Shown here: positions 12,101-23,586 of the stretch, one piece after another
How the letters are laid out: each line of letters opens with the position of its first letter
Position numbering within the stretch: the first letter of the stretch is position 1
DNA from: Byssothecium circinans
Taxonomy: Eukaryota > Ascomycota > Dothideomycetes > Pleosporales > Massarinaceae
Length of the DNA stretch: 64,000 nucleotides
Assembly (NCBI GenBank): GCA_010015675.1
Contig: ML977015.1
Location: 207,450-271,449 of the forward strand
Reading direction: 5' to 3'
Translations under genes and position numbers: made by a program
The notes under the pieces: generated by a model
What the model was told of the DNA's origin: nothing
The model's input: the letters and a program-made list of their open reading frames with translations, nothing else
The model's database searches: none

Positions 12101-13332
12101 CACGGTACGTTGCCGATGTACCCTCGTACCCCAGAGTCCGAGACGACGGTCGAACAAAGATTTTTCAGGCCCGCCCGCTTCAAACTGGTTTCTGTGACGA
12201 CAGAATGATGACCGCAGCAGCGGAGATGAGGTATTGGCGGGGAACAATCAGATACAGACAAAGGTATGGTTGCGGCACAGTAGGTATGACTCTATGAGAC
12301 GGCGGCCGGGCAGGTAAAGAACCGAGGCGATATTGAGCGGTATTCGACCGGTAAATTGGCTCCAAATTGCCAAACAACAGGCTTCGCCATGACGTTTTAT
12401 TTCCTCGTTGGTTGCGAAGTGTGAGTGATGAGTGGCCTGCCCATCAAGAATAGAAGTAGCGGATTCAAACTTCCTGCGTGCAGCTCAGCGTTGATATTCA
12501 TCACCTGCCCTAATTTCTCTGAAGCCTCAAGGCATACAACCTGTACAAAGCGACATATTTGGTAGGTATATGGCATGCCGACGCTTGTGCTTAGCAATGG
12601 CGTACTATAGCAGTTCTTTATTATAACTCTTACAACGCCACTCGTATAGCAACATTCTTCCCCTCGCTAATGCAGATGGGCTGCTATTCCAATGACGCTT
12701 TCCCATGTTTACTACCGACTAAGACGGAACATAAAGATCGTTTCATTGGCTTACAGAGGTAAGTACTTCGAGCAAGCGTACGGTCTGCAACTGTCCTCGT
12801 CGTTAGGTCATATCAGAAGAGATGTTTCATCCACGACAGGTGCAGGTGAACCGACCTCTTTATCCAGCAGCAATAGTAGTACTGATAAGACGGCTCCACA
12901 TCGTCTACACTGCAGGTATTCCGCGGGGTGCGAGTGTAAGTGTCGGAGGAGAGGTGCTATTCGTATCAGCAGTACGATGACACCATCAGATCAGCAGCCC
13001 AGTGTCAGAGTGGTCGCACTAAATGTATCAGTGTCCGATCCCGCGTCTAAAAGCCGAGCAGACTGGTTAATGCATATAGGGATATAGCAGTAAGAAAAAA
13101 GTCGCACAAGAGAGACTCAGTGGGACTGGAGAATGTTATGTCATTGGCACGGAGGGTAACTCTGAGCCACATAGGCACGCCGTTTTGTCTGCAGGACGGA
13201 TATAATGATACCGCCGCATTCATATGCTAGAGAAAGTGCAGACCAGAGAAGAAAATTGTGAGAACCGTCATAACCACGCCATTGACCCATCTGTATCCCA
13301 TCTTGCCCGCACACCACACAGCTCCTCCGCGC
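9145..13332. other. 4.2 kb stretch without a supported gene
   Basis: Several open frames of 60-140 codons occur on both strands (for example minus 9826-10242, plus 10471-10794, plus 12692-13087). None has recognisable motifs, joinable exons or coding-like composition. No transposon ends, long repeats or tRNA genes were found. A B-box-like GGTTCGAGGCC on the minus strand near 9772 lacks a matching T stem. Confidence 0.45.
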
Positions 13333-14026
13333 TTAAATCGTTGTCTCGTATGCCACGGGTGCGATGCTTTCGGGCTTATTGTCCTTGAGGCTGACGGTTC
13401 GCTCGCCCTGGGGCTCAACTGGGAGACGCTTCAGGAAAACGTGCTTGCCATCGGTCTTGGCCTGCTTCCTCTTCGCTGCGTTCTCCTTGACACGCCTGAT
13501 GAAGTCGTCTCGGGATCGTGAGTGCTTGACGTGCTCGATGCGGACGTTGATGCGCTTCTCCATATATCGGTTGCCGACCTGCTTCTGGCTGCGGTACTGT
13601 CAGAGGGGTCCAGAATCTCGAGCCCAATTCAAACGTACAGGATGACACCGACGGCGTTCTGGGTCACGTTGTAGACGATACCGGTCTTTCCATGGTACAC
13701 CTTGTAAGGCATACCCTTTTGCACGGAACCTGCGCATGGTAAGCCTTCCTCTGCCATCTTCTGCGAGTCCTGCGGGATCCCATACCATCGGCCACAACGT
13801 CTACGATATCACCGACCTTGTACTGCTGGAGGTAGGTGGAGAGAGGGATCTGGAGGATATTCGTATCAATTTCGTTCGGTACCGTTCGATGACAAACTTA
13901 CGCGACCCTTCTGCTTGAAGCCCTTGGAAAACCTGCACACTGGTTAGAAAGTTGCAGCGACAAAATTGGAGGGTGAATGACTTACGCATAGCGCGTTCCG
14001 GCGCGGAGACCTGCTGCGTGACCCAT
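13333..14026 (-). CDS. RPL21: 60S ribosomal protein L21 (eL21)
   Basis: Five exons: complement(join(13333..13584, 13635..13729, 13786..13849, 13902..13932, 13986..14026)), giving 160 aa, the normal eL21 length. It starts [14 protein letters not shown] and continues [65 protein letters not shown] and ends [11 protein letters not shown], all diagnostic of eL21. Introns are 50-56 nt. The fourth intron has a weak donor (GTTTGA), and its acceptor was chosen at GCCAG because this restores the family sequence ILY-KQVGNRY. It is a structural protein of the large cytosolic ribosomal subunit. It is divergent from RPS9, with only 188 bp between start codons. Confidence 0.95.
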
Positions 14027-14214
14027 TGTGATATGTGTTGGACGTGAGTGTTAACTTCGTGAGCGTCGTCGTGGTGTTGGAAGAAGGTCGATTTTCCTCG
14101 GTGTGCGCTAGCGCCGTGCTCGCTTAAGCGGAGGCACGATTCTTGGCGCACCAACCTGAAAATCCACCTCGCGCTTTCGCAACACCAATCTTTCTCTCTC
14201 CATCGACACTCACA
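14027..14214. promoter_or_regulatory. Shared promoter region of RPL21 and RPS9
   Basis: These 188 bp separate the divergent start codons of a large- and a small-subunit ribosomal protein gene, so they must hold both promoters and both 5' UTRs. The stretch before RPS9 is pyrimidine-rich (tctttctctctcc), usual for highly expressed fungal genes. A GCTTAAGC palindrome lies near 14122. No binding site was assigned. Confidence 0.6.
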
Positions 14215-14992
14215 ATGGCGCCCCGCAGCTATTCAAAGACGTACAGCGTCCCACGTCGTCCTTTCGAGTCCGCTCGTCTGTACGTACATCCCCATGGCCA
14301 CTGAGCGAGAGCGTGCTCCGCTTATGTCTGGGACTTTGGTTAATTTTGGGTAGGGATACCGAGCTCAAGCTCGTCGGCGAATATGGTCTGCGCAACAAGC
14401 GCGAGGTCTGGCGTGTCCAGTTGACTCTGTCCAAGATCCGTCGTGCTGCCCGGTGAGTCGATCCGTTGCAGAATTCGAACTTGAAAACTTGAAGCGCGAC
14501 AACCATACTAACGGAGAGCAGTTCGCTCTTGACTCTTGACGAGAAGGACCCCAAGCGCCTCTTCGAGGGTAACGCTCTCATTCGCCGTCTCGTGCGTGTC
14601 GGTGTGCTCGACGAGTCCCGCATGAAGCTCGATTACGTGCTGGCTCTCAAGATCGAGGACTTCTTGGAGCGTCGTCTCCAGACATGCGTCTACAAGCTCG
14701 GTCTCGCCAAGTCTATCCACCACGCCCGTGTCCTCATCCGCCAGCGTCACATCCGGTGAGCATACCTGCTTCTTTGGTGCTCAGCCAAAATGAAATACTA
14801 AACTTTCACAGTGTCGGCAAGCAGATCGTCAACGTCCCCTCTTTCGTCGTCCGTCTCGACTCCCAGAAGCACATCGACTTTGCCCTGACCTCGCCCTTCG
14901 GTGGTGGTCGCCCCGGCCGTGTCAGGAGGAAGAAGGCCAAGGCCGCCGACAAGGGTGGTGACGACGATGCCGGTGAGGACGACGAGGAGTAG
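14215..14992 (+). CDS. RPS9: 40S ribosomal protein S9 (uS4)
   Basis: Four exons: join(14215..14279, 14354..14452, 14522..14755, 14812..14992), 192 aa. It begins [20 protein letters not shown] and continues [38 protein letters not shown] and [20 protein letters not shown] (the S4 RNA-binding region). It ends with the conserved [15 protein letters not shown] followed by an acidic tail. uS4 is a structural protein of the small cytosolic subunit, involved in the accuracy of decoding. All introns have GT..AG ends and preserve frame. It is divergent from RPL21. Confidence 0.96.
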
Positions 14993-15441
14993 ATTATGCG
15001 TCCAGGAAAATGATTTGAAAACGGATGAAAGGCGTCCACGGGCCGGTCATGATGGGATGATTTCTCAAGCGGTCATCCTGCTTTGCATTTTGGCTTTCAA
15101 GCCAAGGTTCAGATGGTGCACGGTCTGCATAGATTTCATGTAGTACCAGTTTGCCAAAAATATCCAATTGCCATCATCCACTCGCACATTGTACATGGGG
15201 CTGTAGCCGCATCTTGAATTTGGGGACCTGCTAGCCTCTCATGCACCTTTTGTGCCTTTCCTCACAACCCTGCTCACTGACTCAGACTTAAGGATTTTAA
15301 AATGTTCACAGCTGGGACTAGTGAAGATTGAGGTATCGGATTCATCCCACCTCACTTACTGAATCACGAATATCTTCTCTAGGCAAGGAGCTTGACGCTC
15401 GTGATTTGTGAGCGAGACACCACCGAGCCGGTCAAGCTTTC
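14993..15441. other. Intergenic between convergent genes
   Basis: This holds the 3' ends of RPS9 (plus) and the aminotransferase (minus). No gene, repeat or structured RNA was recognised. Confidence 0.5.
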
Positions 15442-16754
15442 CTACTCAGCAAGCTTGACATCGTCCAAATTCTTCCTAACAAACTGCGAAACCTTATCCA
15501 TTCCCTCCTTGACAATCTGCGTATGGTTAACAAACCCCGCCCTGACATACCCCTTGTACTCCTCCCCAAAGCACGTATCCCCCGGAACCATAAGCACACC
15601 CGTCTTCTCCAGCAACTTTGTACAAAAATCCGTCGAATCCACAGGCTTACCATCACGGTGGACTCTAAAGAACACCGTCGTACCCGCAAGCGGTTTGACC
15701 CAACTAATTTCGTCGTCGTTCTTGATCACGAATCTCTCCATGATCTCCAGGTTCTTTTTAGCGAGTTCGATATTCCGGGCTAGCAGGGCGTGGATGGTGC
15801 TAGGGTCGAGAGCAAAGGCGGCGACTTGCTCGTCGAGTTGGCTGACGGATATAGTGGTGTAGTGACGGGCTGCTGCGATCTGTTCGATGATGGAGGGGTC
15901 GCGGGAGGCTATCCAGCCCACGCGGATGCCGGCCATCGCGTAGGCTTTGCTCATGGAGCCGGTGGCTATGGCTTTCTTGTAGCCCATGGAGAGTATGGAA
16001 GGGGGGAACTCGGGATCTATGGGTGTGATTGAGTGGAAGAGGGGGCGCTGGGGTGGAGAGGTTAGTGTATGGCTCGTGTCTCCTGTATTGGGATACTTAC
16101 GTAGACTTCATCGCTCATGATTGTAATATCATTCTCGGAAGCAATGTCGATGATCTGCTGCAGGAATGACTTTTTGAGAACTGCGCCGGATGGGTTGTTG
16201 GGGTTGTTGATGACGATGAGCTTTGTATTAGGCTTGATGAGTGCCTTCAGCTCGTCAATCGAAGGGAGCCAGCCATTGTCTAGATTGGCTTTCCAGAAAT
16301 CTACTTCGGCACCAAGTTGTTTCGGGACTTCGTAGAGCGACTGATATGTGGGATAGTGGCAGATGACATGATCCCCAGGGCATACCAACGTATAGGCTAC
16401 CAGGTAGTTTGCTGCAATGGCACCAGGCGTAGTCAATATGTTTTCGGCAGGAAGGGGTTCAGTCGTTCTTGCCGAGTATAGTCGGGCAAGTCTGCTTCTG
16501 AGTGCATCTGATCCTCGTATAGCGCCGTAGGTGAGCGGCTTCGAATGGTCGAATATTTCCTTGGTTTTGTCTTCTGAGAGCTCCTTCAGCTGTTCGATGG
16601 ATATGGATGCGGCACATGTTTCGGCAATGTTGTATTGGCATTTCAGCTCGTACGCATCCATCCACTATGGCTTTTCAGTAACAGCTTAACATGTCGGCAA
16701 TGCGGGAGGAGGGGCACTTACCGACTCCACAGAGAATTCGTCAATCTTCACCAT
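15442..16754 (-). CDS. PLP-dependent aminotransferase, class I/II
   Basis: The model is complement(join(15442..16047, 16101..16664, 16722..16754)), 400 aa. A tiny first exon encodes MVKIDEFSVES, then splices to WMDAYELKCQYNIAETC. Fold-type I features are visible: GAIAANYLVAYTLVCPGDHV with PTYQSLY (cofactor phosphate and ring region), NNPNNPSG (substrate/PLP binding), SDEVY (Asp and Tyr contacting the pyridine ring), SMSKAYAMAGIRVGW (Schiff-base Lys) and the C-terminal YVRAGFVN arginine. It should transfer an amino group between an amino acid and a 2-oxo acid in the cytosol; no targeting signal is seen. Substrate is not assignable. Two ACCTAGGT palindromes lie upstream of its start. Confidence 0.88.
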
Positions 16755-17381
16755 TTTGGCTGGCTTCAACTAACCCTTCGAATGTTACAGACTAATGGGG
16801 AGACTTTTGTGAAGCAATGAACTATTTTAAAATCCGCAATCCGTGGAAAAGTTTCAAGATGTATCAATCTGAATTGACATATGGCGTTACCTAGGTAGTG
16901 GGGCCTTGTAGAAGCTTAGTAGCTAGCGCATACCTAGGTAGAAGCATGGCAATTACAGCATCCACGTACCAAAAGATAGGCAGTGCGCCATTATAGATGG
17001 ACGACGATAGTTCAATCATAGTTCAATTTCGATGATGACTCCACGCTGTTTCGAAGCGCCCGTATTTGGTTGGAGGCCTCGGCTGTTCCCTCCGCTCGCT
17101 GCACCGCCCGCTTGGCTGGCACGGCACGTGCGCCACATCTCGCATCGCACCAGTTGACCAGCCCCCGCTGTTGTGCACACAATATGATGCGATAGCTAGA
17201 TAGCATCGTGGCCACTTTGACTGTTCTCACTTTACCTTTTCCAATCTCCTTTCTCGTCTCCATCTCCATCTCCGACACCGTCAATACCATCCTCCATCGA
17301 CCCTGTCACCATACGTCACAGGCAACAGCTTCGAGCACTTGAGCTAGGTGAAGCTTGCTACAGTTTATCCTCGCTGCGGCG
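16755..17381. other. Divergent intergenic region with two ACCTAGGT palindromes
   Basis: This is the shared upstream region of the aminotransferase (minus) and the ABC transporter (plus). ACCTAGGT occurs at 16889-16896 and 16932-16939. A pyrimidine-rich stretch at about 17216-17290 precedes the transporter start. No gene is seen. Confidence 0.45.
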
Positions 17382-20300
17382 ATGCGACAGACGCCATGGA
17401 CAGCCGCGCTTCTGGTCTCGCTCAACCTCGCGAGGCCCTCCGGCGCTCACAAGACGTTTGCTAATTATTCCGCCGCCCAACTACCCCAAGACGTCTTCTC
17501 GATATACGGCGATCGCCCCGACGGCTGTCCGCCATGCTTCAACTGCAACCTCGACGATTTCCAGTGCCACCAGTTCGCCCCGTGCTTGAAAGGGAACGGA
17601 AAGTGTAGCTGTACACCGGGCTTTGGAGGCGAGGACTGCTCGACGCCACTCTGTGGCGCGCTCCCTGACGGCAATGCGAATCGAGCTCCAAGACAAGGCG
17701 ATTCTTGCGAGTGCAAGGAGGGTTGGGGTGGCATCAACTGCAATGTATGCCAGACGAACCAGGCGTGTAATGCTATGATGCCCGAGGGCGAGGGCGGCGT
17801 CTGCTTCAAGCAGGGCGCTCTAATCAAAGAGAACTTCCAGATGTGCGACATCACGAACAAGAAGATTCTCGACCAGCTCAAAGACAAGAAACCACAGGCG
17901 ACATTCTCATGTAATGCCGAGATTGATGAGTGTAACTTTCAGTGTAAGTTTGAACCACTTTGTTTTCAGGAGCCCTGCGCTGACGACTGAAGTCTGGGTT
18001 GACCAAAAGGAATCCTTCTACTGCGCCCTCGACACCTGCACCTCAAGCTTCACCGCCGAACCGAACCGCAACATCTCCGACTATGAATGCAAGAACATCA
18101 AATGCGCATGTGTCCCTGGCAGGATGCTGTGCGGAGAGGAAGGATCCATCGACATTGGAGAGTTCTTGACCGAGTCGATCAAGGGCCCCGCCTCATTCAA
18201 GTCTATATCGACCTTGGATGGGAAAGATAGTGGCAGTGTATTTTCTGAGCCTGCCATGGACGACCTTATCCAGAGCATTTTCGCCGACAAGAGCATATTC
18301 CTCCAATGCAACGCTGGGGAATGTCTGTATGAGACAGAAGTGCCGGGCTACGAGCGACCTATCAAAGCTATCAACACGCCCTTGATTGCAAGCGTCATTG
18401 CTGGGTGTGCGCTGTTTGTCGTCGCCTTCGTACTGGTGGTATGGTATCTGTCGCGCCGAGCGGAGAGGAACCGCTGGGGACCGATCCATCTGTCCGATGA
18501 CGAAGAAGACGAAAACGCAAAGATCCTGGCGGACCAGAAGCCTGCAGCCCTTTCTTTTGAAAACGTTTCATATCAGCTCAACGGGAAACAAATCTTGTCC
18601 GGCATCTCTGGTGCTGTGCATCCCGGAGAGCTCATGGCCATCATGGGTGCCTCCGGTGCAGGGAAAACGACCTTTCTGGACATTCTTGCACGCAAGAATA
18701 AAGTTGGCATCCACGGTGGCAATTTCTACCTGAACGGAGAAAAGGTTCGCGACGATGAATTCAGAAGCGTTATTGGTTTTGTGGACCAGGACGACACCAT
18801 GCTACCCACTCTCACTGTCCACGAGACTATTCTTGACTCTGCGTTGTTACGACTTCCCCGAGAGATGAGCCGCGCTGCAAAAGAACAAAAAGTGGAAGAT
18901 GTTGAGCGTCAGCTAGGCATCTACTACATTCGCCACCAAACGATTGGCTCAGAGGAAGGAGGCCGTGGCATTTCTGGCGGAGAAAAGCGTCGCGTCGGCA
19001 TTGCCTGCGAGCTAGTCACGTCTCCTAGCATCCTCTTCCTCGATGAACCAACCAGTGGACTAGATGCTTTCAACGCTTTCAACGTCGTCGAATGCCTAGT
19101 GCACCTTGTCAAGAATTACAACAGGACCGTGGTGTTCACAATCCACCAACCGCGTTCCAACATTGTCGCTCTGTTCGACCAACTCATCCTCTTGGCCAAG
19201 GGAAGGACCGTTTACTCTGGACCTTTTGAGAGCTGCCAGCCATACTTTGATAACATCGGATACAGCTGCCCTCCTGGGTTCAACATCGCTGACTACTTAG
19301 TGGATCTCACCATGCACGCTAGTACCGCCAGCCGCTCCTTTGAAGAAGACAGCTTATTCTCAAGGGACGGTTTAGGTACGAGAGCGAGCAGTGCCATCGC
19401 AGTCAAATCTATCAGAAGCGTCAACACTGACCGGGAAACGACTGGAAGTCCAAGCATCTCGAGCATCCGGCCCAAGAACAAACGGAGAGCTTCTATCAGA
19501 CAACAGCAAGAGCGAGAGCTGTTCACGAGGAAGAAGAGCTCTGCTCCCCAAGATGGTACGGTGTCCCCCAAAACTGATGATGAGGCCCCATATGAGCGTC
19601 ATGGTAGTAATGCTCAGTGGCTAAAACTTTCGCGTCAACAAGGTGCCCCACCCCCACAGATCCTGGATGATCCTGATGAGCTCCCTCCTCCCGCTGATGG
19701 GGGTACCGGTACCAACCTGGACACTCTGGTCAACGCATACGCAACGTCAGATGTTGCTGGTTCTCTTCACGAAGACATTGCCAGCGCCGTTTCAAGAGCG
19801 AATGAAGCCAATGGCCACAGTGATGGTAGCCAGCAGGCCAATGGCCTTGCAGCAGCTGGAAAAGTCAAGGGTTTCCGCAAGGTTGGACTGCCCGGTCAGT
19901 TCATGATTCTATCAAAGCGCACCTGGCGAAATTTGTATCGGAATCCGATGCTTATGCTCACCCATTACGCTATCGCCATTGTTCTTGCCGTGTTCCTTGG
20001 ATTCTTGTTCTTCGGTCTTACGGACGATATCAAGGGCTTCCAAAACCGGCTCGGACTCTTCTTCTTCGTCCTTGCGCTCTTCGGTTTCAGTACGCTCACC
20101 ATTCTCACCGTTTTCGCGCCCGAACGCTTGCTCTTCACTCGCGAACGAGCCAAAGGGTACTATTCACCGCTCTCCTACTTTGCCGCGAAGGTTTTCTTCG
20201 ACATTGTACCATTACGTCTCATTCCTCCGATCATTCTCGGTGCTATCGTATATCCGATGACAGGCCTCATCCCGGCATGGCCCGAGTTTTTCAAGTTCAT

Positions 20301-20771
20301 TCTCTTCTTGGTCCTATTCAACTTGGCTGCTGCTGCCATTTTCCTTTTCATTGGAGTTGTGTTCCGCAACAACGGAGTCGCAAACCTGATTGGCGTGCTC
20401 GTCATGCTATTCAGCTTGCTCTTTTCAGGATTCTTCCTCAACAAGGACAGCATTCCAGCGGCGGCTAAGTGGCTACAGTCGGTAAGTTTTTCATGTCTTA
20501 TTTACAGGTTCCTGATGCTAACGATCTTACCTAGCTCTCCATTTTCCATTACGCTTTTGAAGGGCTTATCGTCAACGAAGTCGCCTACCTCTCGCTCGTC
20601 GACCACAAGTACGGTCTCGACATCGAAGTGCCTGGGTCGGCTATCTTGAGCTCGTTTGGATTCAACACCCAAGCGTTGTGGCGTGACTGCATTGGCCTCG
20701 CTGTCTTTGGTGGATCATTCGTCGTGCTGGCATACCTTGCCATGCACCTCTTGCTCGTCGAGAAGCGATAG
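17382..20771 (+). CDS. ABC transporter, ABCG half-size, ADP1-like
   Basis: The model is join(17382..17943, 17993..20481, 20535..20771), 1095 aa. ATG 17382 gives a signal peptide ([19 protein letters not shown]). A Cys-rich luminal or extracellular domain with EGF-like spacing follows ([24 protein letters not shown]). A first membrane helix is seen ([20 protein letters not shown]). The nucleotide-binding domain has Walker [10 protein letters not shown], signature ISGGEKRR, Walker [13 protein letters not shown] and switch His (TIHQPR). A Ser/Lys-rich linker and a C-terminal membrane domain of about six helices complete it. This order matches yeast Adp1 (about 1050 aa), an uncharacterised ABCG protein thought to sit in the endomembrane system. 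Intron 1 has a clear branch site (GCTGAC); the junction reads [14 protein letters not shown]. Substrate unknown. Confidence 0.92.
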
Positions 20772-21452
20772 TGATTTTGGGATGGAGGGCTATCTTGACC
20801 GGTAGCTAGTTTCCGGTTGTATAAGTACAAGCTCAGTAGGAGCATTTCCTTGTGTCGACATTGTATTTTCTTAACGTGATCTATCTCGTTGTATATACAT
20901 CGTATGAGGGCGTGATGGATAGAAGCTCAATTTTGGAGTGAACCAAGGCCTTTGGGCCTGTATATAGATGAATGAAGAACACATCACTATGACAAAGCAC
21001 AAAAGTCCGGGTTTGAGACGGCCTTGTCTCTCCTTCAGCCACAAAAGGCTTCTTGCGCAAGTTAGATGTGGTCCCACTACTTTGAACAGACGCGGTAGAC
21101 GCCATCATATAGGGCAAATCTAATCAAGTCCAAAAAAAATATCTTCTAGGAGCTTCATTCAGTCTCTTGTTGCTTTAAACCACCAACATCTTCCCTTGAG
21201 ACCTTCAACAACTCAAGTGTTTTATTCCCGTTGGGGCACTGCATCTTGCATCTCGCAACCCCGCACGCGTCCAAGCTCTCTTGAGCTACCCCAATCGTCA
21301 TCGTCATCCGCTCGCAACCACGACCTTGTCTGCGTTTCCCGTCTATCATTTGCTGGCCAATTGGGTGCGCACCTCCGAGTAGAAAGTGCCGGACAGCGGT
21401 TGGTTTACGACATATAAAAAGAGGGGTGGACGTAAGCTAAGGAAGCGACACA
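20772..21452. other. Intergenic, no gene seen
   Basis: This holds the 3' end of the ABC transporter and the upstream region of the dehydrogenase. Short open frames only. Confidence 0.5.
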
Positions 21453-23166
21453 ATGCGATCTTTTGCAGCTGCGACACGAGCGATTGCAAGACGGCCGGGT
21501 TATCGGAGCTGTATACAACGAAACACTTTGCCAATAACTCTATCGAGGAGTTACGCTATGGGGCACTCCGTTCCTCCGGTGAGTTGAAAGCTAACAGTAG
21601 ATGTAGATGGCAAGTTATTAACCATATCCCAGCTCAACGACAAGTCTCTCCTCAAGGAGCAGACGTACGTTAACGGCGAATGGATCTCCGCAAAATCAGG
21701 CAAGACCTTCGAGGTCACCGATCCAGCGACAGGCAAACCCATAGGCCGCATGCCCGAGTTCGACCGCGCCGATACTGAAGCAGCCATTGCCGCTGCCGCC
21801 GCAGCATTCCCGTCCTTCCGCAAGACTACGGCCCGCGAACGCTCTCGTATGCTGCGCAAATGGTATCAATTGATAACTGAAAACGCCGACGATCTCGCGA
21901 AACTTATAACGTGGGAGAATGGGAAGCCGTTGGCTGATGCGAAGGGGGAGGTCACGTATGCGGCGAACTTCTTTGAGTGGTTTGCTGAGGAGGCGCCGAG
22001 GATCTATGGACAGACCATTCCCTCGAGTGTGGCGGGGAATAGGGTGTTTACCATTAAGGAACCCGTAGGGGTTTGTGGGTTGATTACACCGTACGCTGAA
22101 CTTCGAGTTGGTTGAAGGGAACGTCGTGTGCTGATTGAGGTACAGATGGAACTTTCCCGCCGCCATGATCACGCGCAAAATCGGCCCAGCCATAGCAGCA
22201 GGATGCACTGTCGTCGCAAAATCGCCCGGCGAAACGCCTTTCACAGCTGCCGCGCTCGCAGAACTAGCCCACCGCGCAGGCATCCCCAAAGGTGTCTTGA
22301 ACTTCGTCACAGCTTTGGAGAATACGCCAGAGGTTGGTTCAACACTCACATCTTCCAAAACCGTGAAGAAGGTCTCCTTTACAGGTTCCACAGGCGTAGG
22401 CAAACTCCTCATGAAGCAATCCGCCGACACACTCAAGAAACTCTCTTTCGAACTCGGCGGTAACGCGCCCTTCATTGTGTTCGATGACGCCGATGTAGAC
22501 ATCGCGGTAGCAGGCGCTATAGCCTCCAAATTCCGTTCCTCGGGTCAGACTTGCGTCTGCGCGAACAGGATTTACGTGCAGTCTGGTATCTACGACGCTT
22601 TTGCTGAGAAATTCACCGAGAAGGTGAAAGGCTTCAAAGTAGGAGGAGGATACGATCAAGGCGTCACACATGGCCCTCTCATCCACGACCGCGCCGTCTC
22701 CAAAGTCGATGCTCACGTCCAAGACGCGGTAAAACAAGGTGGCAAAGTGCTCGTGGGAGGCCAAAAGCTGCCAGACCTAGGCTCCAATTTCTTCCAACCG
22801 ACGGTGATCCGCGACATGACATCCTCCATGGCCCTCGCCTCTGAAGAAACCTTTGGTCCTGTCGCTGGGCTCTTCAAATTCGATACAGAGGCTGATGTCA
22901 TTAAGCTGGCTAATGACACGGATGTCGGACTTGCGGGATATTTCTTTAGCAGAGATGTGCAGAGGGTGTACCGAGTTGCTGAGGCGTTGGAGGTTGGTAT
23001 GGTGGGTGTGAATACGGGGTTGATCAGTGATCCCGCGGCACCGTTTGGGGGTGTGAAAGAATCTGGGTTTGGTAGGGAAGGGAGTTCGTTGGGTATTGAT
23101 GAGTATATGGTCACGAAAATGGTGACCTTGGGTGGGATGGGGCAGGAGCTTCAGGGATCGTCGTGA
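21453..23166 (+). CDS. Succinate-semialdehyde dehydrogenase, mitochondrial (GABA shunt)
   Basis: The model is join(21453..21578, 21633..22090, 22146..23166), 534 aa. Exon 1 encodes an Arg/Ser/Ala-rich amphipathic leader (MRSFAAATRAIARRPGY) typical of a mitochondrial presequence. Exon 2 starts LNDKSLLKEQTYVNGEW as in the SSADH family. The NAD(P) pocket (PWNFPAAMITRKIGPA), catalytic Glu (FELGGNAPFIVFDDADVD) and catalytic Cys (SSGQTCVCANR) are intact, as is the C-terminal PFGGVKESGFGREG. It oxidises succinic semialdehyde to succinate, the last step of the GABA shunt (yeast Uga2). Related aldehyde dehydrogenases cannot be fully excluded, but the GQTCVCANR active site and the N-terminal motif favour SSADH. 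Introns are 54 and 55 nt. Confidence 0.9.
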
Positions 23167-23586
23167 GATGTGTACTTGATGAGAAATGGCCCTGAGGCCA
23201 GAGGGATGAATCGAGTAGATTCTGTTCTCTTTGACACAAGCGGGTCATACGTATGTGCATTCGTAAGTCAAATATTACCAGTTCTTCTCGAACATTGTAC
23301 TTTTTTTAATCGCAGAGAAGCTCAACTTGATAGTGGTACGACATCTTGGTCTTCCGCTCCCTCACACCTTGATCCTTCATATACAAAAACATCTTGACTC
23401 CGCAATGCGCGCGTTCCTTGTACAACTGGCATAAATGTGGCTGAAAATTTGGAGAAGTCATTGAGAAGGGAGTGTTACGTCAGCGCATGCGGGCCGAAAC
23501 GTCTTCCGCTCTTGGCATTAAGCATCGAATGATAGCTTTGGCATTTCCACAGCCAGAGAAATCTTGAAATCCATGCACAATCCGCC
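23167..23586. other. Short intergenic region, no gene seen
   Basis: This separates two plus-strand genes for mitochondrial proteins. It carries the dehydrogenase 3' end and the COX10 promoter. No distinctive element was found. Confidence 0.45.

Noticed and set aside
12692..13087. 131-codon plus-strand frame
   Set aside because: No recognisable motif, no introns and atypical composition.
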